Below are positions 35,459 to 44,009 of a stretch of 64,000 bases of DNA, in pieces. The position numbers and the translations under genes were made by a program. Location: contig JAHYJC010000001.1 in the NCBI GenBank assembly GCA_019429275.1, forward strand, positions 62,001 through 126,000, given 5' to 3'. This stretch comes from Lentimicrobium sp. GTDB taxonomy: Bacteria > Bacteroidota > Bacteroidia > Bacteroidales > Lentimicrobiaceae. Every line of letters begins with the position of its first letter. Position 1 is the first letter of the stretch. A model generated the notes under the pieces. That model worked only from the letters and a program-made list of their open reading frames with translations. It was not told the origin of the DNA and did not search any database.

Positions 35459-36598
35459 ATGGAAATCAAAAAAATAAATATTCACAACTACGAAGAATAC
35501 ATCATCAATTACCTCGACGGAAACATGACACCGGTTGAGGTTGCTGAATTGTTTTTATTTTTTGAAAACCACCCTGAAATAGACGAAAATATTCATGACC
35601 TTAGAATGATGAAGGTTAAAGCCGACAATGAAAATGCATTTGGTTTTAATAATGCGCTCAAGATTGACCACGATGCAGATGGCCTTGAAATCTCACCTGA
35701 AAATTACATCTACTACTTTACTGCCTATTTGGAAGGTGACCTTTCAGAAAAAGGCAATGAATCAGTAGAACACTTTATACAAAAACATCCCGAAACCAAA
35801 AACGAACTTGAGCTGCTGAAACAAACCAAAGTTCAGCCCCCACTTAACGTTATCTTTCCGCAAAAATCAGGATTAAAAAGGAAGTCCACACTCATAATGC
35901 CTGCCAGAATTCAATGGGCAGCGATTGCGGCCACATTGCTGATACTATTTTCTGTTTATCTGAGACTTAAACCTGAGTCTGAAGAATCACTCATCAAAAC
36001 CATTATTGGCGATGAAATGACAATTACAGAGACTCCGGTTAAGCAACAAGAAAAAGAACAGCAAAAAGAAGAAAAAACAAACACCACAAATCACATTTCG
36101 AAAGACCAGTTAGAGGTTAAGACAAATCTCCCTGAAAAAACAAAAAATTCACAACCTAAAAGTCAGGAATCAAGAGAAGAGGTAAAACCCATCAGGCGTT
36201 TGCCGGCACATAAGCCAACCATTAATCATGCACAACCATTTGAAGCAAAAAAACGTGATGAATACACTTCTCTTTATGAAGACATCAGGCTTTCGCAGGA
36301 ACTGATGCTGGCTTATGCCGAAAATCAGGAACAATTTACCAATGATTACGAAGGTTTGCAATTGATAAATCTGGGTCGAAGATTCAATCATTACGTGAGA
36401 AGTGGCGCACAGGTTGCAAACCAGGTTTCGGGTTCGATGGGCGGATGGTTGCTGGCTGATCTGAGTATAAAAGGATTTAACCTACTCACTAATAATGAGT
36501 TAAAACTTGTAAGGGAAGTAAATCCTGATGGAAGCACAGGAAATGTAAGCATTGGGGATGATGAAGCATCCTATTTGTTAAGAAAGTCGGCGCTTTAA
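35459..36598 (+). CDS. Anti-sigma-like membrane protein with duplicated N-terminal motif
   Basis: The 379-residue protein has two similar cytoplasmic segments: residues about 12-40 (YIINYLDGNMTPVEV... FFENHPE) and about 84-113 (YFTAYLEGDLSEKGN... FIQKHPE). Both follow the Y-L-x-G-x-L/M ... F-x-x-H-P-E pattern of Bacteroidota anti-sigma N-termini. A single membrane helix lies near 150-168 (QWAAIAATLLILFSVYLRL), followed by a K/E/Q/T-rich linker and a C-terminal periplasmic part of about 130 residues. Position directly behind the ECF sigma gene supports an anti-sigma role; direct binding is inferred. Confidence 0.75.
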   Translation: MEIKKINIHNYEEYIINYLDGNMTPVEVAELFLFFENHPEIDENIHDLRMMKVKADNENAFGFNNALKIDHDADGLEISPENYIYYFTAYLEGDLSEKGNESVEHFIQKHPETKNELELLKQTKVQPPLNVIFPQKSGLKRKSTLIMPARIQWAAIAATLLILFSVYLRLKPESEESLIKTIIGDEMTITETPVKQQEKEQQKEEKTNTTNHISKDQLEVKTNLPEKTKNSQPKSQESREEVKPIRRLPAHKPTINHAQPFEAKKRDEYTSLYEDIRLSQELMLAYAENQEQFTNDYEGLQLINLGRRFNHYVRSGAQVANQVSGSMGGWLLADLSIKGFNLLTNNELKLVREVNPDGSTGNVSIGDDEASYLLRKSAL

Positions 36599-36716
36599 CT
36601 CCTGATTAGCCATTCCCTTCCTTTCCTGTTAAAGATTTTCAGGTAAAAAAAAAACACAAGGCTGTAACTTATCGAAATGAACGATCGTCATAAAAAAAAA
36701 TCTAAATCAAAAAATT

Positions 36717-38264
36717 ATGAAGACCAGGCACCAATTCAAACAGGCAACACTCGTAATTCTAAACTTACTATTTCTGGTGTCCTTTACTTTTGGTCAGGAC
36801 AAAGGGCGCGGCAATGTTATAAAACAAGCCAGAGATGTTGGAAATTTTTCAGAAATTGAAGCTGGAAGTGCATTTAGTCTTGTGCTTGAGCAAAAGCCAG
36901 AGTGCACCGTAACCGTTGAAACAGACGACATCTACCAGAACAGGGTAGAAACTGTTGTTGAAGGAAACCGACTGATAATATCATCTCTTGGAATGAAAAA
37001 CCCGGGAGCCTTGAAGGTTTGGATTACTTCTCCTGATATAAAAGTGATTGAAATATATGGAGCTGCCAGAATTAACACAATTGGCCCGATCAATGCCACT
37101 GAAATGAAAATCATCCAGAGCGGTGCTTCCAAAGCCGAAATAGACCTGAATAGTGAAATTCTCCGCACAAATTTAAGCGGTGCTTCAAAACTTAAATTAA
37201 GTGGCAATACCACCAAACATCTTGCTGATATTTCGGGGGCATCGGATATCAATGCATTGAAAATGAATTCGATAAATGCTTCATTTAAGATGAGCGGAGC
37301 CAGTAAAGCCACCATAAACAGTACTTATGAGATAGTTGCTGAAATCAGCGGGGCCTCCTCACTTTCATACTGGGATAACGGACATTTGCAAAAGCTCAAT
37401 AAACCAGGGAGTTATCAGGTTACGCCAGAAAACCCTTCACGTGATGTGGTCATTGCTCAGGGTGAAACAAAAGAAACAACCATCAATGGTGATTCGGTTC
37501 TTGTTCAGATTGGCGACATTTCAGTTGAAGTGCATAAAGGAAATCCTACAAAGATTAAAATTGGCGGCAATGAACTTGAAGTGGATGATGAAGGAAACGT
37601 GAAATTCAAAAAAAACCGGCAAGCGCGATATGATGGGCACTGGGGAGGTTTTGAAATGGGAATAAACGGATATGTTAACAAGGACAGAGGATTTGATATG
37701 CCTGCCGGATATGAATTTCTGGATCTGAGAATGGAAAAATCGATCAATGTGAAAGTTAATTTCTACGAACAGAATTTCAATCTGATTGCCAAAAAACTGG
37801 GTTTTACAACCGGCCTTGGCTTTGAATGGAATAATTACCGTTTTGACGACAACAATGTTGTTTTGCAAAAATCAGGATCCGATCTGGTTAATAATTTCGA
37901 ATTCTTTCCTGCAAATTATACAAAAAGTAAGCTGGTTGTGAATTATCTTAATCTGCCATTAATGCTTGAATACCAGACCAACAGACATTCAAAAGCAAAT
38001 AGTTTTCACATTGGCACTGGTCTGCAAACAGGGTTACGCATAGGTTCGCGCACAAAACTGGTTTATCAGGATAATGGAAACAAGAAAAGAGATAAAAATG
38101 CTGGAGATTTCCATATCAATCCTTTTAAATTTGATGCCATGGTCAGAATTGGATGGGGAAAACTTAATCTTTATGGAAATTATTCACTTAACACATTATT
38201 TAAGAATAATCGCGGCCCTGAACTTTACCCATTTTCTGTTGGCTTAAGCCTGATTAGTTGGTAA
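36717..38264 (+). CDS. GIN-domain (DUF2807) and beta-barrel outer-membrane protein
   Basis: The 515-residue protein has a signal peptide (to about residue 26), a right-handed beta-helix-like GIN domain across about 40-245 with repeated SGASK/SGASD turns, and a C-terminal part (about 310-515) that alternates in the manner of an outer-membrane barrel and ends LYPFSVGLSLISW. GIN domains are common in Bacteroidota surface proteins, often linked to sigma/anti-sigma genes; the fold is known, the function is not. The gene lies 118 bp after the anti-sigma-like gene and is followed by a terminator. Confidence 0.85.
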   Translation: MKTRHQFKQATLVILNLLFLVSFTFGQDKGRGNVIKQARDVGNFSEIEAGSAFSLVLEQKPECTVTVETDDIYQNRVETVVEGNRLIISSLGMKNPGALKVWITSPDIKVIEIYGAARINTIGPINATEMKIIQSGASKAEIDLNSEILRTNLSGASKLKLSGNTTKHLADISGASDINALKMNSINASFKMSGASKATINSTYEIVAEISGASSLSYWDNGHLQKLNKPGSYQVTPENPSRDVVIAQGETKETTINGDSVLVQIGDISVEVHKGNPTKIKIGGNELEVDDEGNVKFKKNRQARYDGHWGGFEMGINGYVNKDRGFDMPAGYEFLDLRMEKSINVKVNFYEQNFNLIAKKLGFTTGLGFEWNNYRFDDNNVVLQKSGSDLVNNFEFFPANYTKSKLVVNYLNLPLMLEYQTNRHSKANSFHIGTGLQTGLRIGSRTKLVYQDNGNKKRDKNAGDFHINPFKFDAMVRIGWGKLNLYGNYSLNTLFKNNRGPELYPFSVGLSLISW

Positions 38265-38289
38265 TATTTGCCCTATAATTTATTCACAG

Positions 38290-38325
38290 AATGCTGTTTC
38301 TATTTGGGAGCAGCATTTTTATTTT
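38290..38325 (+). terminator. Intrinsic terminator of the GIN-domain gene
   Basis: AATGCTG (38290-38296) pairs with CAGCATT (38311-38317) across a 14-nt loop, followed by TTTATTTT. It begins 26 nt after the stop. Confidence 0.75.
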
Positions 38326-38412
38326 AAAATTCACTAAATTTGAAGCCTGGTTTTACTCTTTAAAATCAACTCAACCAGATTTAAACATAATTATAATATA
38401 AAATTCTTTCAT

Positions 38413-39156
38413 ATGTCAGGTCACAATAAATGGTCAACCATCAAGCGCAAGAAAGGAGCCCTTGATGCGAAACGTTCAAAGATTTTTTCAAGGATTATTA
38501 AAGAAATCACTGTAGCAGTAAAAGAAGGTGGACCCGATCCCGATGGGAATCCAAGGTTAAGGCTGGCCATTTCGAATGCCAAAGGAGCGAGTATGCCAAA
38601 GGAAAATATTACCAGGGCGATAAATAAAGGAACTGATAAAGATGCTGCCAATTATGTTGAGATGACTTATGAAGGATATGCTCCAAATGGTGTTGCTATC
38701 TATCTGGAATGTACCACCGACAACCAACAAAGAACCATCAGCAATATTCGCTCCTATTTTAATAAATTTGGGGGAAGTCTTGGCACCAACGGATCGCTTA
38801 CATTTTTATTTGACAGAAAAGGAGTATTCGACATTCCCAAAGGAAGTATCAATTTGGATGAATTTGAACTGGAAGCCATTGATGCCGGGGCCGAAGACAT
38901 TCAAATTGAAGAAGATTTAATAACCGTTACAACTGCAATGGAAGACTTTGGCAGTATGATGAAAAAACTGGAAGAATTGGGTATTGAGCCCGAAAACGCT
39001 GAGCTTCAAAGACTTCCTAAAAACACTGTTAAAGTTGACAACGAAGCCGCAAAAAAAATACTCCGACTCATTGACCTGTTTGAAGACGATGATGACATCA
39101 GCAATGTATTTCACAATCTTGAACTCACTGATGAACTGATGGAAGAAATGGAATAG
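38413..39156 (+). CDS. yebC: YebC/TACO1-family protein
   Basis: The 247-residue protein starts with the invariant MSGHNKWSTIKRKKGALDAKR and contains the ...PEN(I)TRAI-KG region and YEGYAPNGVAIYLE. Members regulate transcription or relieve ribosome stalling at proline runs; which applies here cannot be judged. Length is normal. It is monocistronic and converges with ackA over a shared terminator. Confidence 0.95.
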   Translation: MSGHNKWSTIKRKKGALDAKRSKIFSRIIKEITVAVKEGGPDPDGNPRLRLAISNAKGASMPKENITRAINKGTDKDAANYVEMTYEGYAPNGVAIYLECTTDNQQRTISNIRSYFNKFGGSLGTNGSLTFLFDRKGVFDIPKGSINLDEFELEAIDAGAEDIQIEEDLITVTTAMEDFGSMMKKLEELGIEPENAELQRLPKNTVKVDNEAAKKILRLIDLFEDDDDISNVFHNLELTDELMEEME

Positions 39157-39173
39157 CCAAAACCTTAGAGCAT

Positions 39174-39201
39174 AAAAAAGACCGGCGAACCGGTCTTTTT
39201 T
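39174..39201. terminator. Bidirectional intrinsic terminator
   Basis: AGACCGG (39179-39185) and CCGGTCT (39190-39196) form a stem around CGAA, flanked by A- and T-tracts. It serves yebC on the plus strand and ackA on the minus strand, where the loop is TTCG. Confidence 0.9.
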
Positions 39202-39220
39202 TTATGATTGATGCTTAAAT

Positions 39221-40426
39221 TTATTTAAGTTCAGTAACAATTTCGTAGGTATCCAGTGCAATCACAAGCTCCTCGTTGGTAGGCACTACCATAACCTTAA
39301 CCTTAGATGAATCTTTTGAAAGTATAGCTTCTTTTCCGCGCACACCAACATTTTTTGACTGATCAAACTCTACTCCCATAAATTCCATATTGCTCGTCGT
39401 CAGTTGACGGGTAAGACTGTCGTTTTCACCCACACCACCAGTGAAAACAATTACATCAACTCCGCCCATTGCTGCTGCATAAGCACCGATGTATTTACGA
39501 ATGCGATAGTAGTACATCTGGAGAGTAACTTTGGCCCTGGCATTTCCTTCTTCGGCAGCTTTTTCGACATCGCGCATATCTGAAGAAACCCCTGAAACCC
39601 CCAGCATACCACTGTGCTTGTTTACCAATGTATTAGCAATTGCAATATCAATTTCCTCCTTATTCATGATCTGAATAAAAGCTCCAATATCAAGATCACC
39701 GGTACGGGTACCCATCATAAGTCCTTCAATTGGAGTCATTCCCATTGAAGTATCCAGTGATTTCCCGTTTTTAATAGCGGCGATAGAGGCTCCATTGCCA
39801 AGATGACAGGTTATTATTTTTAAATCTTCGAATTTCTGGTCAAGAATCTCGCAGGCCCGCTTTGAAACATATCTGTGCGAAGTTCCATGAAAACCATAGC
39901 GGCGGATTTTGTGCTTTTCATAAAGTGAATAAGGGATACCATACAAATAAACATAATCGGGCATGGTTTGGTGGAAAGCAGTATCAAACACTCCAACCTG
40001 AGGAATGGATGGCAACAATTTGGTTATCGAATAAATACCTTTTAGGTTAGGTGGATTGTGCAGAGGGGCAATATCTATACATTCTTCAAGAGCTGCAATC
40101 ACTTCACTGGTAATGTAAACGCTGCCATTGAATTTCTCACCGGCATGCACCACACGATGACCAACCGCATCAATTTCATCGAGGCTTTTCATACTGCCAT
40201 ATTTCTCACTTATAAGAATTCCTAACAGATATTCAATACCCGACTGATGGTCAAGAATTTCACCTTCAAGTTTTACTTCAATTCCATCGTTTCGCGAATG
40301 TTTAATCATTGATCCTTTAAGTCCGATTTTGTCAACAAGGCCTTTGGCCAGCATCTCCTTTGAAGGCAGTTCGAACAATTGATATTTTATAGATGAACTT
40401 CCACAGTTCAATACAACTATTTTCAT
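39221..40426 (-). CDS. ackA: Acetate kinase
   Basis: The 401-residue protein has the ASKHA signatures of acetate kinase: VLNCGSSSIKYQLF at the N-terminus, GHRVVHAGE, FDTAFHQTMP, YGFHGTSHRYVS and VFTGGVGEN. It converts acetyl phosphate and ADP to acetate and ATP. It lies third in a minus-strand group with an hbd-type dehydrogenase and pta, giving the full acetyl-CoA to acetate route. Confidence 0.97.
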   Translation of the reverse strand: MKIVVLNCGSSSIKYQLFELPSKEMLAKGLVDKIGLKGSMIKHSRNDGIEVKLEGEILDHQSGIEYLLGILISEKYGSMKSLDEIDAVGHRVVHAGEKFNGSVYITSEVIAALEECIDIAPLHNPPNLKGIYSITKLLPSIPQVGVFDTAFHQTMPDYVYLYGIPYSLYEKHKIRRYGFHGTSHRYVSKRACEILDQKFEDLKIITCHLGNGASIAAIKNGKSLDTSMGMTPIEGLMMGTRTGDLDIGAFIQIMNKEEIDIAIANTLVNKHSGMLGVSGVSSDMRDVEKAAEEGNARAKVTLQMYYYRIRKYIGAYAAAMGGVDVIVFTGGVGENDSLTRQLTTSNMEFMGVEFDQSKNVGVRGKEAILSKDSSKVKVMVVPTNEELVIALDTYEIVTELK

Positions 40427-40468
40427 TTTATTTTTGGTTTACCATTAATAATGCACTGTACCGTTTGA

Positions 40469-41437
40469 TTAAATTCGACCAAGATTTAAGATTGGTCCTT
40501 GTTTCACTCTGCGTTTTCCTTCTTTATAAAGATAAAACCCTTCTCCTGTTCTTCGTCCTGAGAGGTTAGCCCTGACCATACGTTTTAAAACTGGTGAAGG
40601 TTTATATTTTTGTTCTCCGAACTCTATGTAGAGGTTTTCCATCCATTTCAACACTTTATCAAGGCCTATTTTATCAGCCATTTCAAAAGGCCCCAATTGC
40701 AATCCTGAGGTTTCTTTCATGGTTTCATCAATATCGGAAACCGTGGCCACTCCTTCCATCAGTATTTCACAGGCTTCATTGATAAGTGGAACCAACATCC
40801 TGGTACTGATATTACCGGCAGATTCATTCACATTTACCAGCTTTTTGCCTATCAATAAAGCCAGTTTACTGAGTATTTGGTAGGTTTCATCCGTGGTATA
40901 TACTGATCTTACAGCTTCAATAATTTTTACTTTCCCCACAGGAGAGAAAAAATGAAGTCCCATAGCTCTCCCTGGATCGTTCAAAACTGACGAAATTTCG
41001 GAGATCATAAGGGTTGCAGTATTGGAGGTTAATACTGCTGAGGGAGAAACAACTGCTTCAATTTTCTTGAATATTTCCTGACGCAATTCCAGGCTTGTAC
41101 CTTTCTTTTTGGAATTAACCGTTTCAAAAACCACATCACAATCGGCCAGGGTATTATAATCGGTCGAACCTTTGATCCTTGAAAGTATAAGTTTTTTCTC
41201 GCTACCGGTTAATCCCCATTTAGAGATACGGTCATCAAGGTGCCTGCTTATACGGTTAATAATTTCGACAACCCGCTCATCTGATACATCAACAAAGGCC
41301 ACTTCAATACCAGACTGGCTGATGAGTACCCCAATCTCTTGCCCCATGGCTCCGCAGCCCACAATACCCACTTTCTGGATACTGCCTTTTGGCTGCATTG
41401 ATTTGCCCAGACTAAAATCTTCTAATCTTTCTGACAT
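40469..41437 (-). CDS. 3-hydroxyacyl-CoA (3-hydroxybutyryl-CoA) dehydrogenase
   Basis: The 322-residue protein has the NAD-binding motif GIVGCGAMGQEIGVLIS near residue 25, the conserved SNTATLMISEIS, the active-site GLHFFSPV (catalytic His about 160), and the C-terminal helical dehydrogenase domain (LLIGKKLVNVNESAG). It reversibly oxidises 3-hydroxyacyl-CoA to 3-oxoacyl-CoA. Being set between pta and ackA suggests a link to acetyl-CoA/butyryl-CoA fermentation or fatty acid breakdown; chain length is not predictable. Confidence 0.88.
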   Translation of the reverse strand: MSERLEDFSLGKSMQPKGSIQKVGIVGCGAMGQEIGVLISQSGIEVAFVDVSDERVVEIINRISRHLDDRISKWGLTGSEKKLILSRIKGSTDYNTLADCDVVFETVNSKKKGTSLELRQEIFKKIEAVVSPSAVLTSNTATLMISEISSVLNDPGRAMGLHFFSPVGKVKIIEAVRSVYTTDETYQILSKLALLIGKKLVNVNESAGNISTRMLVPLINEACEILMEGVATVSDIDETMKETSGLQLGPFEMADKIGLDKVLKWMENLYIEFGEQKYKPSPVLKRMVRANLSGRRTGEGFYLYKEGKRRVKQGPILNLGRI

Positions 41438-41466
41438 TTTTAAAATTTATTATGTTAACTAAAACT

Positions 41467-42468
41467 TTATTTATTCTCACACTGGCTTGCTGTAATTGCA
41501 ACCAGATTTACGATATCGCTGACTGAGCAACCCCTTGAGAGGTCATTGATGGGTGCAGCCATTCCCTGAAGAACAGGGCCGATGGCTTCGGCACCAGCCA
41601 GTCTTTGTACCAGTTTATAAGCAATATTTCCACATTCAAGATTTGGAAATACCAATACATTAGCCTTGCCGGCAACCTTGCTTCCGGGCGCTTTTTGCAT
41701 TCCTACAGCCTCAACAATAGCAGCATCAGCCTGCAACTCACCATCGATTTCAAGGTTGGGATCAAGCTCCCTTACAATACGTGTGGCTTCAATTACTTTA
41801 TCGCAAAATTCGTGCCTGGCACTTCCCTTGGTAGAAAAGCTCAACATTGCAACTCTTGGTTCTATGCCTGCAATGGCGCGGGCAGTCTGAGCTGTTGATA
41901 CTGCAATTTCAGCCAGTTCAGCAGCAGTAGGATCGGGATGGACGGCACAATCAGCAAAGACAAGAAGATTGTCTTTCACATATGGATTGTCCTTTAAAAG
42001 CATGAGGAATGCACCCGAAACAACACTTATTCCAGGCAGAGTCTTGATAATCTGAAATGCCGGCTTGAGTACATTTCCTGTAGCATTAATCGCGCCTGCA
42101 ACTTCTCCGTCGGCATCACCCGATTTTATAAGTAGGGTAGCCAGATAAAGAGGATTTTTTACCAGAGCACCAGCCTCTTGCAAAGTGAGTCCTTTGGATT
42201 TTCTGATTTCATAAAGCAGCGCTGCATAACGATCCTTTTCAGGATTGTTTTCAGGATCAATAATCCGGGCACGTGAAATATTTTCCAGATTTAATTCTTT
42301 AGCCTTAATTTCTATTTCTGATTTGTTTCCAAGCAAAATAATTCTTGCAATCTTTTCTTTCAGAATTATTTCGGCAGCTTTCAGGGTTCTTTCCTCGGAT
42401 CCTTCGGGAAGTACAATACATTTATCAAGTTTAATTGCTTTATTCTTGATTCTATTCATTAATGTCAT
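41467..42468 (-). CDS. pta: Phosphate acetyltransferase
   Basis: The 333-residue protein is the catalytic-domain-only form of Pta: VLPEGSEERTLKAAEII at the start, DGEVAGA(I)NATGNVLKPA in the middle, and VFPNLECGNIAYKLVQRLAGAEAIGP(V)LQG near the end. It interconverts acetyl-CoA and acetyl phosphate. First gene of the pta-hbd-ackA group, with a -7 box 48 nt upstream. Confidence 0.95.
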   Translation of the reverse strand: MTLMNRIKNKAIKLDKCIVLPEGSEERTLKAAEIILKEKIARIILLGNKSEIEIKAKELNLENISRARIIDPENNPEKDRYAALLYEIRKSKGLTLQEAGALVKNPLYLATLLIKSGDADGEVAGAINATGNVLKPAFQIIKTLPGISVVSGAFLMLLKDNPYVKDNLLVFADCAVHPDPTAAELAEIAVSTAQTARAIAGIEPRVAMLSFSTKGSARHEFCDKVIEATRIVRELDPNLEIDGELQADAAIVEAVGMQKAPGSKVAGKANVLVFPNLECGNIAYKLVQRLAGAEAIGPVLQGMAAPINDLSRGCSVSDIVNLVAITASQCENK

Positions 42469-42515
42469 GGCAGATGTTGTATTTTAGGCGACTGCAGATG
42501 TATGTTTGAGGGCTG

Positions 42516-42523
42516 CAAAGTTA
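42516..42523 (-). promoter_or_regulatory. Putative -7 box TAACTTTG for pta-hbd-ackA
   Basis: The minus strand reads TAACTTTG 47 nt upstream of the pta ATG. Confidence 0.5.
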
Positions 42524-42644
42524 TGTTTTAATCCTAACAGCTACAATGGAATTCAACTAAATATAATAATTAAAAATAATAAGAGCAAGTGCTTGAAAAA
42601 CCTCTTAAAATTGTCGTTGATCAATATAAATACATAAATATTAT

Positions 42645-42900
42645 CACTGATGTCCGGTAAAATCTTAAATAAAACTCTGAATCCATTGCTGGTATTGTAA
42701 AAGGTAATATTACGCTCCTCTGGAGCTTACTTTTTGGTTTAACCATATTTTACTGCAAATATTACGCAGCTCTGCTGCTGAAAAATTGCCACAGAATAGC
42801 AAAAGATTTTTAGTCAGTAGGTTATCAGAATTGAAAATGAGCTACAAAGTAGCGTGATATTATAATCTCCAAATGTTCGGAAATTAACCGGACAACAGTG
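42645..42900. mobile_element. 256-bp MITE-like element, copy 2
   Basis: Bounded by CACTGATGTCCGGT and the inverted end ACCGGACAACAGTG (15 of 17 outer positions complementary), with a perfect 9-bp flanking duplication AAATATTAT at 42636-42644 and 42901-42909. Inside are three 5-bp hairpins with 3-nt loops: GCTCC-TCT-GGAGC (42714-42726), GCAGC-TCT-GCTGC (42766-42778) and GCTAC-AAA-GTAGC (42841-42853). Each has an AATATTAC-like box on its outer side, the third in inverted orientation. No coding sequence is apparent. The 9-bp duplication and terminal repeats indicate DDE-type transposition in trans; the mobilising IS is not here. Confidence 0.88.
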
Positions 42901-43004
42901 AAATATTATTTTACTTCCTTAATATTATTTTACAACCTCTGTAAATTTAAAAATAGCTCCACCTTATTAGACAAGGCTTTATGATTTCATGAAGTAAAAA
43001 ACAC

Positions 43005-43012
43005 TAAATTTG
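43005..43012 (+). promoter_or_regulatory. Putative -7 box TAAATTTG for the DUF4271-hemD group
   Basis: TAAATTTG ends eight nt before the ATG at 43021, so the predicted leader is only a few nucleotides. Confidence 0.5.
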
Positions 43013-43020
43013 CAGGCCTT

Positions 43021-43956
43021 ATGCAAATCGTCAATACGATTCATCCGGCCAGCGCTATTCAAACATTTCAATGGAGAAATACTCCTATAGAAACAGCTGT
43101 TGAACTTCCGGAAAAGGCAATGACCTATGCTGATTACCTGACCGACAGTTTAAACCCTGCAAGGCCCGACACTAATTTTAATTTTGAGTTAAAGAATATT
43201 ACCTACCCTTCTGACTCACTTGCTGAAGCAAAATCAGAAAAAATATTTCCCTCATTCATTATAACGGAGCCTTCCGGATATGGCGAAAAATTGCCAATAA
43301 ATCGCAAAGAATTGAACCACGACTGGATAACGATACTCATTTTTCTTGGAATTGGATTGCTGGCCTTGATAAAGCATTTTTATCCACGGAGGTTGAAGCA
43401 GATTTTTTTAGCTACCTATGCAAAAAGATATGTTGGTCAGCTGGCAAGAGATGGTAATTTAAATCGGGAAAGAATCTCACCCGGACTTGGATTCATTGCC
43501 GCGGTTTCATTTTCAACCATAATCTACGGATTTACTGAAAAAACCGGCATTTTGAACATGACCGGTTTTAGTGAGGTCAAAGTTTTTTTGCTTATAGCCG
43601 CAGGAATTGCAATTTTGTGGTTTTTAAGAAGAGCAATTATAACACTAACAGGATTTTTATACAGATCGTATGCTGCAACAGATATTTTTCAGCTTAATGA
43701 TTTGTTGTTTACTATCGCCCCGGGAGTAGTGATATTTCCGATTGCAATAGGCTGGTTTTTCACAAAATCGGACTATTTGCTTTATGCCGGTGGAGTAATA
43801 ATTGTGATTTTTATGATTGGTCGTTTGTACCGAAATTTAATTGGAGGATTTCAAGTGCAATCGTTTTCGGGTATTTACTTTTTTTTGTATTTTTGCACAC
43901 TCGAAATTTTACCGCTGGCTATAGGGTTTAAAATATATAAAATCCTTTTACAGTAA
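43021..43956 (+). CDS. DUF4271 membrane protein
   Basis: The 311-residue protein has an N-terminal soluble stretch of about 105 residues and then about seven membrane helices, from DWITILIFLGIGLLALIKHFYP to the end. Size, topology and position directly upstream of hemD are those of the DUF4271 family of Bacteroidota. The function is unknown; linkage to hemD and rnpA is conserved but not explanatory. It is the first gene of a plus-strand group that runs to at least the S41 peptidase. Confidence 0.85.
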   Translation: MQIVNTIHPASAIQTFQWRNTPIETAVELPEKAMTYADYLTDSLNPARPDTNFNFELKNITYPSDSLAEAKSEKIFPSFIITEPSGYGEKLPINRKELNHDWITILIFLGIGLLALIKHFYPRRLKQIFLATYAKRYVGQLARDGNLNRERISPGLGFIAAVSFSTIIYGFTEKTGILNMTGFSEVKVFLLIAAGIAILWFLRRAIITLTGFLYRSYAATDIFQLNDLLFTIAPGVVIFPIAIGWFFTKSDYLLYAGGVIIVIFMIGRLYRNLIGGFQVQSFSGIYFFLYFCTLEILPLAIGFKIYKILLQ

Positions 43957-44009
43957 GCTTTTTCGAAAATCAGTTGTAGTTTAAATAGTGGTTTCATCTG
44001 TTAAATCTG

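Larger units (their letters stand above)
42469..43020. other. Intergenic region containing the second mobile element
   Basis: This 552-bp gap lies between divergent pta and DUF4271 genes. Besides the 256-bp element it contains a minus-strand -7 box at 42516-42523, a plus-strand box at 43005-43012, and a 13-bp direct repeat AATATTATTTTAC at 42902-42914 and 42921-42933. No gene is evident. Confidence 0.6.
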
